From Streptomyces sp. A3M-1-3 (GTDB taxonomy: Bacteria > Actinomycetota > Actinomycetes > Streptomycetales > Streptomycetaceae), in the NCBI RefSeq assembly GCF_024213665.1, contig NZ_JANAVP010000008.1, forward strand, positions 62,001 to 126,000: a stretch of 64,000 nt of DNA, given 5' to 3'. The notes beneath the pieces are model-generated. The model saw nothing but the letters and a program-made list of their open reading frames with translations, did not search any database and was not told the origin of the DNA. This document shows, piece by piece, positions 1-7,162 of this stretch (within the stretch, counting starts at the first letter, position 1; each line of letters opens with the position of its first letter). The position numbers and the translations under genes are program-made.

Positions 1-1056
1 AGCCGGCGTCGACGATGTGCTCGCAGGGCAGTAATTCCCGCTTGGCGAGGTCGTCGTGGATGGTCTGGGTCATCTCGACGTCCTGCACGGTGGAGTGCGT
101 CGTGGCCACGTGGACCACCAGCTCGGGGCGCTGTTCGTCGCAGGACTCGGTCAGATGGACGCGGTAGCCGCTCCAGGCGGTGTCCCGTTTGACGCAGTAG
201 TGCGCATCGGTGTCGTAGGGGGAGTCGAAGCGCAGGTGAGCTGGGGGCAGGGCGTGGCCGTCCCGCCAGCGCAGGCGTCCGTGCGCGTCCCAGTAGTAGT
301 GGTGGACCCACACTTGGCGGAGGATCTCCACCTGCGGCAACAGCCGCAGGTGAGGCGGGGCGGACGTGGCCCAGGCAGCGGCGAGGATCGTCTGTCCGTC
401 CCGGCCCGTCTGCTCGGCCCGCTCGGTCACCGCTGCCTTCCCGCCCGGCAGCCTGCCGATCTCCACCCGGCGTCCGTACCGCTTTCCCCACTCCGGCTCG
501 ATCAGCGGTCGCAGCCAGTCCGGGGCGGCCTCGGCCAGCTCCTCCAAAGCGGCCCGCAGCGTTTCCCGACCAGCTCCAAACGGCTCAGGAAGCGCACTGC
601 GGCCAGCACATGGGTGGCGTCGGTGCGCTGCCGTCCCCGGCTCTTGAGCAGCCCGGCCTCCCCCAGGCGCTGCAGCATCGCCTCCAGCAGCCGGTCGGCA
701 GCGCCGTCCTCGGCCAGCCGGGCCCGGAACTCGCACAGCACCGAGTAGTCGAACCCGGGATCGTCCAGCTCCAGGCCCAGCGCGTACTTCCAGTCGATCC
801 TGGTCCGCACCGCGTCCGCCGCCGCCCGGTCGGAGAGGTTCTCCGCGAACTGCAGCACCGACACCAGCGCCAACTGCCCCGGCGACAGGCCCGGCCTGCC
901 GTCCGTGGGATACAGCCCGGCGAACTCCTCATCCTCGAACAGCACGTCCAACCGGTCCCTGATCAGCATCGCCGGCGTGGCCTTCGGACACGCCGCACGC
1001 GCCGTCCGCACCGTCCTGACCGGGATCCACTGATGACTCTCCGACCGCAGCGACAC
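1..1056 (-). pseudogene. IS1182-type transposase, frameshifted and cut by window edge
   Basis: Reads as the N-terminal two thirds of an IS1182-family transposase. The part from about 1056 down to 570 encodes the typical N-terminal domain, including GRPGLSPGQLALVSVLQF and ALGLELDDPGFDYSVL. The homology then continues in another frame (EELAEAAPDWLRPLIEPEW onward) to the left edge. The break lies near 565-572 in a run of three G, and one missing base explains it. The GTG at 1056 is chosen because family proteins begin with a SLRxE-like sequence; an upstream in-frame ATG exists at 1128. The 3' end and any terminal repeat lie outside the window, so the element boundaries are unknown. It is probably a dead IS remnant, unless the single-base gap is an assembly error. 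Confidence 0.8.
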
Positions 1057-1152
1057 CGCGACCACCCCCACCGACGACACCACCCCGCCCTCATCCAGCC
1101 AAGCACCCACCGCGCCAGCTGTCAGCACCCCACCAACATCGCCAACAGAGTC

Positions 1153-1167
1153 ATGCTGGTGACTTAG
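1153..1167 (+). repeat. IS4 element left inverted end
   Basis: ATGCTGGTGACTTAG, 26 bases before the transposase start. It matches the right end with one C/T difference. Confidence 0.75.
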
Positions 1168-1192
1168 ATGTCTCGGGCTCGTTGGTTGGGTT

Positions 1193-2582
1193 ATGGCGAG
1201 GGTGGGGCGGGCGGAGTCGCCGGCGGGCGAGCGGTTGTCGGATCGGATCGCGATCGGGGTGTTGACGCGGGCGTTTCCGCCGGAGCTGGTCGATGAGGTG
1301 ATCGCGGAGTGTGGGCGGGCCGAGCAGCGCAGTCGGCTGCTGCCGGCTCGGGTGGTGGTCTACTTCGTGCTCGCGATGTGCCTGTTCTTCGGCCAGCCGT
1401 ATGAGGAGGTCGCCCGCCTGCTCGGCGAGGGGCTTCAGGGTGGACGTCGCTGGCGACAGGGGTGGCGGGTACCGACGACCGCCGCGATCGGCCGGGCGCG
1501 GGAGCGGTTGGGCGCCGAGCCGTTGAAGGTGCTGTTCGCGCGGGTGTGCCGGCCGGTGGCGGTGCCCGGCACTTCGGGTGCCTGGTATCGGCGGTGGCGG
1601 CTGGTCGCGGTGGACGGCACGACATTCGATGTCGCGGACACGCCGGCGAACAACGTGTTCTTCGGCCGTCCGGGCTCCGGCCGTGGGCCGGGCGCGTTCC
1701 CCCAGGCAAGGGTGGCCGCTCTGGCCGAGTGCGGCACCCACGCGGTCTTCGCGACGGCGCTCGGGCCGCTGTCATCCAGCGAGCAAGCCCTGTCGCGGCA
1801 GCTGCTGTCCCGGCTGACGGCTGGCATGCTGCTGCTGGCCGACCGCGGATTCTATGGATTCGAGCTGTGGCAGGCCGCCCGGGCCACGGGTGCGGACCTG
1901 TTGTGGCGGGTGCGCAAGAGCGCGGCCCTACCGGTGCTGGAGCGTCTGGCGGACGGCTCCTACCTCAGCGCGGTCCATGCTGAACCGGACAGGAAGCAGC
2001 GCCGCAACCCGGTGCCCGTGCGCGTGATCGAGTACACGCTGGGCCCGGGCGGCGGCGGGGACGTCTACCGGCTGATCACCACGGTGCTCGACCCAGAGGT
2101 GGCACCGGCCGCCGACCTGGCCGCGCTCTACACCCAGCGGTGGGAGATCGAGACCACCTTCGACGAGATCAAGACCCATCAACGCGGACCGAAGCTCGTC
2201 CTGCGCTCGAAGTATCCGTGGGGCGTGGAGCAGGAGATCTACGGTTTCCTGCTCGTGCACCACGCCATCCGGCAACTGATGCACCAGGCCGCCCTGGACC
2301 ACGAAGTCGATCCCGACCGGATCTCCTTCACCCGGTCCTTGCGGATCGTGCGCCGCCAGGTCCCCGCCCAGGCGGCGTTTTCCCCCCGGCCGGCTCGCCG
2401 GGGCACTGACCCGCACCCTGGCTGAGATCAGCCAGCGCCTGCTGCCCCGACGACGCCACCGGACCTGCCCCCGCGTGATCAAACGCAAGATGTCCAACTG
2501 GCCCCTCAAACGAGCCGAACACCACAACTGGCCACCACCGGCAGCCGCCACCATCAACATCTCCCAGCAGCGAACGACCTAA
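1193..2582 (+). pseudogene. IS4-family DDE transposase with late frameshift
   Basis: Cuts and pastes the IS. The ATG at 1193 opens 410 codons that include an IS4 N-terminal domain and a DDE fold. First Asp: VAVDGTTFDV. Second Asp: LLADRGFYGF. The signature YTQRWEIETTFDEIK fits Y-x2-R-x3-E-x6-K exactly. At the TTTTCCCCCC tract near 2389-2394 the homologous frame changes. The open frame ends at 2425 in an unrelated tail, whereas the next frame gives GRLAGALTRTLAEISQRLLP and continues to a TAA at 2580-2582. The whole gene would be about 463 codons. All catalytic residues lie before the break, so a truncated product might retain part of its function. A homopolymer sequencing error is equally likely. 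Confidence 0.8.
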
Positions 2583-2593
2583 ATCACCAGCAT
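2579..2593 (-). repeat. IS4 element right inverted end
   Basis: CTAAATCACCAGCAT, complementary to the left end at 14 of 15 positions. It overlaps the frame-corrected stop codon of the transposase. Confidence 0.75.
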
Positions 2594-2598
2594 TGCCC

Positions 2599-2997
2599 CT
2601 AGGGCCGGTCGGCGAGCATGCGGGAGAGCACCTCGCGCTGGAGCGGTTTGACCTCGGCATGGCGTGCCCGGCCCCCGTCGGTGAGTACGACCCGTACTCC
2701 CCTGCGGTCCTCGCTGCACATCACCCGCGTGACCAGGCCGTCCTTCTCCAGCCGCGCGACCAGCCGGGACAGCGCGCTCTGGCTCAAGTGGACGCGGGCC
2801 GCGAGCTCCTGCACCCGGTACGAACAACTGCCGTCCTCCGCCGTGCCCTCGGCGAGCACGTCGAGCACCTCGAAGTCGCTGGCGCCGAGCCCGTGCTGAT
2901 GGAGCTCGCGATCGAGCTCGCAGGTCGTACGGGCATGGAGGGCGAGGATGTCCCGCCACTCCTCCACCAGCCGGTGATCGGCGTTCTTCGGTGCCAT
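2599..2997 (-). CDS. MarR-family transcriptional regulator
   Basis: 132-residue winged-helix repressor. The recognition region LSQSALSRLVARLEKDGLV and the wing EDRRGVRVVLTDGGR are both clear. It is divergent from an exporter gene with an 87-bp gap that holds an overlapping double palindrome, so it most likely represses both genes and is released by an exporter substrate. The C-terminus stops at LADRP, with a TAG inside CCCTAGGG a few bases from the IS4 right end. Family members usually run 10-20 residues longer, so the IS insertion may have trimmed the last helix, which contributes to the dimer. The core DNA-binding domain is complete. Confidence 0.85.
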   Translation of the reverse strand: MAPKNADHRLVEEWRDILALHARTTCELDRELHQHGLGASDFEVLDVLAEGTAEDGSCSYRVQELAARVHLSQSALSRLVARLEKDGLVTRVMCSEDRRGVRVVLTDGGRARHAEVKPLQREVLSRMLADRP

Positions 2998-3042
2998 GAC
3001 CGCACGGTAGCAGAAATCGGCACCTTTGTTGCATCGGAATTA

Positions 3043-3063
3043 AATGCACTTGCATTCAATGCA
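3043..3063. promoter_or_regulatory. Overlapping double-palindrome MarR operator
   Basis: AATGCACTTGCATT (3043-3056) is a perfect inverted repeat, and so is TGCATTCAATGCA (3051-3063). They share one TGCATT arm. Both lie in the marR/MFS intergenic gap, over the -35 region of the exporter promoter. Assignment to the adjacent MarR protein is inference from position and symmetry. Confidence 0.7.
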
Positions 3064-3077
3064 TGCGCATGTACTGT
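3050..3077 (+). promoter_or_regulatory. Probable exporter promoter giving a leaderless transcript
   Basis: TTGCAT (3050-3055), a 16-bp spacer, then TACTGT (3072-3077). Transcription would start about 7 bases downstream, at or next to the ATG at 3085. No purine-rich ribosome site precedes that ATG, which agrees with leaderless translation. Confidence 0.5.
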
Positions 3078-3084
3078 GCTGCTC

Positions 3085-4578
3085 ATGACCTCTCCGCTCA
3101 ACGCCCCCTCCTCCACACAGGAGCGCTGGAGCCCCCGTCTGTGGGGCACCCTGCTGGTGCTCTGCGCCGCGATGTTCCTCGACGCCCTCGACGTCTCGAT
3201 GGTCGGCGTCGCGCTGCCGTCCATCGCCACCGACCTCGGCCTGTCCACCTCGACCCTGCAGTGGATCGTCAGCGGCTACATCCTGGGCTACGGCGGGCTG
3301 CTGCTGCTCGGCGGCCGCGCGGCCGACCTCCTCGGCCGGCGGAACGTCTTCCTGATCGCCCTCGCCGTCTTCGCGGTCGCCTCGCTGCTGGGCGGCCTCG
3401 TCGACTCCGGACCGCTGCTCATCGCCAGCCGCTTCATCAAGGGGCTGAGCGCCGCGTTCACCGCGCCCGCCGGCCTCTCGATCATCACCACGACGTTCCC
3501 CGAAGGCCCGCTGCGCAACCGGGCCCTCAGCATCTACACCACCTGCGCGGCCACCGGCTTCTCCATGGGCCTGGTGCTCTCCGGGCTGCTCACCGAGGTG
3601 AGCTGGCGGCTCACCATGCTGCTGCCCGCGCCCATCGCGCTGATCGCGCTGATCGCCGGACTCCGGCTGATCCCGCGCAGCAAGCGCGAGGCCACGCACC
3701 GCGGTTACGACCTGCCGGGAGCAGTCACCGGCACCGCCGCGATGCTGCTGCTCGTCTTCACGGTCGTGCAGGCGCCGGAAGCGGGCTGGGCCTCCGCCCG
3801 CACGCTGCTGTCGTTCGGCGCTGTCGCCGCGCTGCTCGCCGCCTTCGTGGCGATCGAGCGGCGTACCGCGAGCCCGCTGATCCGGCTCGGCGTGCTGCGC
3901 TCCGGCAGCCAGATCCGGGCGAACCTCGGCGCTGCCACGTTCTTCGGCTCCTACGTCGGCTTCCAGTTCGTCGTCACGCAGTACATGCAGTCGCTCCTCG
4001 GCTGGTCTGCCCTGCAGACCGCGCTCGCCTTCCTGCCCGCCGGGGCGCTGGTCGCCCTCTCGTCCACGAAGATCGGATCGGTGGTCGACCGCTTCGGCAC
4101 CCCGCGGGTGATCGTGACGGGCTTCGCCCTGCTGGTCGTCGCCTACGCGCTCTTCCTGCGCATCAGCCTCACCCCCGCGTACGCGGCGGTCATCCTGCCC
4201 TCGATGCTGCTGCTCGGCGCGGCCTGCGCACTCGTCTTCCCCTCGCTCAACATCCAGGCCACCAACGGCGTGGACGACCACGAGCAGGGCATGGTCTCGG
4301 GTCTGCTCAACACCTCGATCCAGGTGGGCGGCGCCATCTTCCTTGCCGTCGTCACGGCGGTCATCACGGCGGGCGGCGAGGCGAACGGATCGCCCCAGGA
4401 GGTGCTGGACAGCTTCCGGCCCGGCCTGGTGGTGGTCACCGCCGTCGCGCTGGCCGGCCTGCTCATCACCCTGACCGGGCTGCGCAGGAACCGCGTGCCG
4501 CAGCAGACGATCATCGTCGTCAAGTCTCTTCAGGAGGAGGCCGACGCCGAGCGCGTAGCCGCCGCCGTCCGCGACTGA
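3085..4578 (+). CDS. DHA2-type MFS drug exporter, 14 membrane helices
   Basis: 497-residue integral membrane antiporter of the drug:H+ DHA2 group. After a polar N-terminus (1-19), the first helix carries LDALDVSMVGVALPSI (32-47). The loop 2-3 motif A reads GGRAADLLGRRNV (76-88). Alternating hydrophobic segments continue to about residue 470, consistent with 14 helices, and a charged tail follows. The ATG at 3085 is preferred because the reading frame upstream runs through marR control sequence and no ribosome site is present. The predicted promoter places the mRNA start at this codon. It is divergent from marR, so substrate-inducible efflux is likely. The substrate cannot be told from sequence. 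Confidence 0.88.
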   Translation: MTSPLNAPSSTQERWSPRLWGTLLVLCAAMFLDALDVSMVGVALPSIATDLGLSTSTLQWIVSGYILGYGGLLLLGGRAADLLGRRNVFLIALAVFAVASLLGGLVDSGPLLIASRFIKGLSAAFTAPAGLSIITTTFPEGPLRNRALSIYTTCAATGFSMGLVLSGLLTEVSWRLTMLLPAPIALIALIAGLRLIPRSKREATHRGYDLPGAVTGTAAMLLLVFTVVQAPEAGWASARTLLSFGAVAALLAAFVAIERRTASPLIRLGVLRSGSQIRANLGAATFFGSYVGFQFVVTQYMQSLLGWSALQTALAFLPAGALVALSSTKIGSVVDRFGTPRVIVTGFALLVVAYALFLRISLTPAYAAVILPSMLLLGAACALVFPSLNIQATNGVDDHEQGMVSGLLNTSIQVGGAIFLAVVTAVITAGGEANGSPQEVLDSFRPGLVVVTAVALAGLLITLTGLRRNRVPQQTIIVVKSLQEEADAERVAAAVRD

Positions 4579-4591
4579 CACCGCAGGGGGA

Positions 4592-4632
4592 GGCGGGGGC
4601 CGGCGGGTGCGTGTTGCCCGTCGGCCCCCGCC
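4592..4632 (+). terminator. Terminator of the MFS gene
   Basis: Stem of 16 pairs (15 matching) between 4592-4607 and 4617-4632 with a 9-base loop, 14 bases after the MFS stop. Confidence 0.7.
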
Positions 4633-4649
4633 CTGTGACACTGCGGGGC

Positions 4650-4790
4650 ATGGGCAGACGTACGCAGGCGGAGCGGGACGCGATCACGGTGGAGATCGGA
4701 TACGCGGTGTTCGCGGCCGCGTTGGTGTGCGGCGCGGTCGCCGGGCCGGCGCTCCTGTTCGATCTGGCGCGGCCCTTGGAGCGGGGTCTT
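4650..4790 (+). pseudogene. DUF6332 gene, 5' part, cut by the transposon
   Basis: Codons 1-47 of a small two-helix membrane protein (MGRRTQAERDAITVEIG..., then a hydrophobic stretch VFAAALVCGAVAGPALLF). Past 4790 the frame enters the Tn3 inverted repeat and stops at 4808. Joining base 4790 to base 18126 keeps the frame and yields RPLERGLGLAGVAAAAL and a second helix, ending in PSQPGRTSPDS. The uninterrupted protein would be 94 residues, as expected for DUF6332 proteins of Streptomyces. Function of the family is unknown to me. The reconstruction also proves the transposon boundaries. Confidence 0.9.
4786..4790 (+). repeat. Target-site duplication, left copy (GTCTT)
   Basis: GTCTT directly left of the left inverted repeat. 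The same five bases follow the right repeat at 18121-18125. Five bases is the duplication made by Tn3-family transposases. Confidence 0.9.
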
Positions 4791-4831
4791 GGCCCGGTTC
4801 TCGTATAGCTACGGCCACCCGACAAGTAACG
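4791..4831 (+). repeat. Tn3-family left inverted repeat (41 bp)
   Basis: Begins GGCCCGGTTCTCG and contains TATAGCTACGGCCACCCGA. It matches the reverse complement of 18080-18120 except at repeat positions 6, 8 and 33. Confidence 0.9.
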
Positions 4832-4895
4832 GAAGGTAGCGATCCAGGCGTGTTTGGTCGGCTCGGTGGTGCTCAAGGTCGCCAAGGAGATGCGC

Positions 4896-5465
4896 CTACG
4901 GTGTGGTCGGTGCCAGGTTCTTGCCCAGGTGGCGGTAGATGGTGGGGCGGGTAACGCCGAACTCGTCGGCGATCTGCTGGACGGTGTAGTCGCCGGAGTC
5001 GTACATCTGCCGCGCGAGCCGCACCTGGCGGGGCCCGAGTTTGGGCTTCTGGCCGCCGGTTCGCCCCCGGGCGCGTGCGGCCTCCAGGCCGTCCACGGTG
5101 CGTTCCGACATCAGGGCGTGCTCGAACTCGGCGACCGCGCCCAGGATCTGGAAGAACATTCTGCCGACGGCGGTGGAGGTGTCGATGCCCTGGTCGAGCA
5201 CGACCAGGTCGACGCCGCGGGTCTGGAGGTCCTTGGCCAGCTCGATGAGGTTCTCCAGGGAGCGGCCGAGGCGGTCGAGTTTCGTGACCACGAGCTGGTC
5301 GCCTTCGCGGGCGACGAGGAGCGCCTTGTCGAGCTCGGGTCGGCGGGCGAGCTTGCCGCTCGCCTTGTCAGTGAAGATCCGTTCGCACCTTGCGGCTTTG
5401 AGGGCGTCATGCTGGGATTCGGGGTGTTGATCCCGTTTCGATACGCGGGCGACGCCGATTCTCAT
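4896..5465 (-). CDS. tnpR: Serine recombinase, Tn3-type resolvase
   Basis: 189 residues; resolves transposon cointegrates at a res site. The N-terminal catalytic domain starts MRIGVARVSKRDQ, with nucleophile Ser9 where the family usually has YARVS. It continues through KLDRLGRSLENL and the E-helix region GRMFFQILGAVAEFE. The C-terminal helix-turn-helix is YTVQQIADEFGVTRPTIY (about 160-177). The start at 5465 was chosen because catalytic-domain homology begins there; an upstream in-frame ATG at 5552 would add 29 unrelated residues. It looks intact although tnpA in the same element is broken. It is transcribed toward the left inverted repeat. Confidence 0.92.
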   Translation of the reverse strand: MRIGVARVSKRDQHPESQHDALKAARCERIFTDKASGKLARRPELDKALLVAREGDQLVVTKLDRLGRSLENLIELAKDLQTRGVDLVVLDQGIDTSTAVGRMFFQILGAVAEFEHALMSERTVDGLEAARARGRTGGQKPKLGPRQVRLARQMYDSGDYTVQQIADEFGVTRPTIYRHLGKNLAPTTP

Positions 5466-5770
5466 GGCCCCGGAGTGTATCGGATTCGGGGCTGCGCGTG
5501 ACATAGGCGCGTACACGGCATGCGTTACGGTCGCGGCCTGCGGGAACGGCATGTTGATCTTTGTGTACGCGAACGATCGTTTTCATTCACGCTCTCCGTT
5601 AAAGATTTCGACCGCTGTCATCTGTACACATTTCAGCGTCAAGATCAATTTCGGCGCGGCTCTGCTACTGCCGCTCAAACCTGAGTTCTGACGATGGGCG
5701 TCCGGTGGCTCGTCGCTCGGTACACAGTCCATCTCGGTCCCCTGCCGGGCGAAGGTGAGAGACTGCCTGC
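5466..5770. other. Gene-free stretch, probable res site and promoters
   Basis: A 305-bp gap between divergent tnpR and the 125-codon cargo gene. It is clearly more AT-rich than its surroundings between about 5550 and 5660. TGTCATCTGTACAC (5617-5630) and TGTACGCGAACGATCG (5564-5579) resemble resolvase half-sites, and the position upstream of tnpR is where res normally lies. I could not define subsites I-III. Confidence 0.4.
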
Positions 5771-6148
5771 ATGTCGAAGAAGCGTCCCCGGACCGTGAGC
5801 TTCGCCGCGGTGCTGGAGTCTCTGGGGTCGGCGGACCCTGATGATGGTCCTGATGTCCTGTCTCCCGCGGGTTCGGGGGAGATCGTCGATGCGGACGGTT
5901 GTCGATGGGCCGTCAGCCGGGGCCCCTTGGATGTGCGGTTGGCCAAGCGGCTTGTTCGCTCAGCCGATGTGATGATCGTCGGCGAGAGCGCCGGTGATCG
6001 CCAGCGCCCTGTACCTGCGAGGGAAAGGGATGCGGCGTGGGCCAGGATTAAGGACCGTATCGATAGCGATGGCCTGCCGAGTTACCAGCCGTACGAGTTC
6101 GCTTCCGCGGACGGCCGCAAGCTGCTCTACATCGAGCAAACGTGCTGA
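5771..6148 (+). CDS. Hypothetical transposon cargo protein (125 aa)
   Basis: I do not recognise this protein. It is soluble, with no membrane segment or signal peptide. The N-terminus is basic (MSKKRPRTVSFAAVL). The centre reads DADGCRWAVSRGPLDVRLAKRLV and the C-terminus ends FASADGRKLLYIEQTC. The ATG follows GAAGGTGAGAGACTGCCTGC, a weak ribosome site. It is the only rightward gene in the transposon and converges on the 169-codon gene, with a 28-bp gap. Its lower GC bias agrees with its being cargo rather than core. Possible roles are a toxin-module accessory or an unrelated passenger. Confidence 0.55.
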   Translation: MSKKRPRTVSFAAVLESLGSADPDDGPDVLSPAGSGEIVDADGCRWAVSRGPLDVRLAKRLVRSADVMIVGESAGDRQRPVPARERDAAWARIKDRIDSDGLPSYQPYEFASADGRKLLYIEQTC

Positions 6149-6176
6149 TCCCGACGGGCCGTCCAGGGCTCGGGGG

Positions 6177-6686
6177 TCAGTCTTCCGGGTCGTCAGGTAG
6201 CTCATGCTGCGTGTCGCGGACGGTCCAGTCGTCGGTCATCAACGTGATGCCATGAGGGACGAGCAGAGCCAAGAGGCCGTCGCGGGACAGCAGTGCGGCG
6301 GCGGCCTCGGCAGGGTCGCCGCTCAAGTGCTGGAGTGTTGGAGTGGCTGCCGCCGAATGTGCAGCTGCGAAGCTGGTCCAGGCGTCCCGGTCCGTCACCT
6401 CGAACGTCCAGGTGCCTGACACCACGAGAAGCTCACTGCCGTGCTCCGCATCGGATACGACCGCGTGGTCCTCGGAAGGCTCTTCCCAGACCTCTTCCTC
6501 CAGCTCGGCGAACGGGCTGTCCCAGTCTGTCTCTTGGCGCACACACTCGCCGTAAGACGCTGCGGCTCTTCTGAGTGCTTCGAATGCTTCAATGCCCGCT
6601 TCGCCGGCCCGATCCGGTGCGGACATGACGAGGGCGTGATGCCGAAGAGCCGCGATGAAGTCGTCGAGACGATGTTGCATGCTCAC
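6177..6686 (-). CDS. Acidic hypothetical protein, candidate toxin immunity
   Basis: 169 residues with no recognised family. It is strongly acidic in the middle (ELEEEVWEEPSEDHAVVSDAE) and at the C-terminus (ELPDDPED), and has no export signal. It lies second downstream of the Rhs toxin gene on the same strand, five bases after the preceding stop, so it is probably translated from the same mRNA. An acidic cytoplasmic protein directly after a very basic toxin tip fits the usual polymorphic toxin-immunity arrangement. This is inference from charge and order only. The GTG at 6686 has GGAG nine bases upstream; the ATG at 6680 is the alternative. Confidence 0.6.
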   Translation of the reverse strand: MSMQHRLDDFIAALRHHALVMSAPDRAGEAGIEAFEALRRAAASYGECVRQETDWDSPFAELEEEVWEEPSEDHAVVSDAEHGSELLVVSGTWTFEVTDRDAWTSFAAAHSAAATPTLQHLSGDPAEAAAALLSRDGLLALLVPHGITLMTDDWTVRDTQHELPDDPED

Positions 6687-6691
6687 GAATC

Positions 6692-7057
6692 TCAGCTCCA
6701 GTCACGGTATCGGTGAGTAATCGGCTTTTCGCGCTTCGGTGGGTTGCTGCTTGCGTCAGGGCTGCTTCCAATGGCAGAAGCGGGCGTCCAGGGGGAATCC
6801 GCCATGAATCGCTTGCGGAACACCGTGCCGGGCGTCGCGAAGGCGACATCAAGCGCCTCTCGGGGAACCTTGCTGCTGTCGGTACGTCGAGGAACTTTGC
6901 GGTAGCCGCACGCCTGCATGAGCCCTGTTGCCGAGGCCCAGCTGTCAGACGCCACCACTACTTCGTCGAGAGCATCGCAGGCGTTGCTCTCGTCGGCCAG
7001 GACCGCGTATGCGATCACACGGTCCGCGACTCGGGTTCTGGCACTCATGCCACCCAT
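6692..7057 (-). CDS. Hypothetical protein directly behind the Rhs toxin gene
   Basis: 121 residues, unrecognised. The N-terminal half (RVADRVIAYAVLADESNACD, ASDSWASATGLMQACGY) looks like a folded alpha/beta or helical domain. The C-terminal third is basic and low in complexity. The ATG at 7057 is preferred because GGAG-TGAAC precedes it; the frame is open upstream to 7093. It begins 105 bp after the toxin stop codon and ends 5 bp before the acidic 169-residue gene. By position it is the first candidate for cognate immunity, but a displaced or partial reading frame cannot be excluded. Confidence 0.5.
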   Translation of the reverse strand: MGGMSARTRVADRVIAYAVLADESNACDALDEVVVASDSWASATGLMQACGYRKVPRRTDSSKVPREALDVAFATPGTVFRKRFMADSPWTPASAIGSSPDASSNPPKREKPITHRYRDWS

Positions 7058-7162
7058 GTTCACTCCATCAGTTGCGGATGGCGAGGCCGCCATGAGGTGG
7101 CCTCGCCATCCAGTCCCTGTGACGGGATTGACTGTACTGGTCAGCTTAGAGCTGTCCTCTGG

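Larger units (their letters stand above)
1153..2593 (+). mobile_element. IS4-family insertion sequence, about 1.44 kb
   Basis: The element is bounded by inverted ends ATGCTGGTGACTTAG (1153-1167) and its complement at 2579-2593, matching 14 of 15 positions. A single IS4-type transposase gene fills the space between them. The stop codon of the frame-corrected transposase falls inside the right end. I see no target-site duplication: the left flank ends CAGAGTC and the right flank begins TGCCCC. The element may therefore have been involved in a later rearrangement, or the true ends may lie a few bases outside. It sits between an IS1182 remnant and the 3' end of marR. Confidence 0.75.

Noticed and set aside
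3040..4641. 533-codon leftward frame opposite the MFS gene
   Set aside because: Arg/Gly/Asp/Glu-rich antisense reading caused by high third-position GC.
4791..4831. Alternative Tn3 boundary at the perfect core beginning TCTCGTATAGC
   Set aside because: That boundary gives no matching flanks. Only the outer GGCCC boundary gives the GTCTT duplication and restores the host reading frame.
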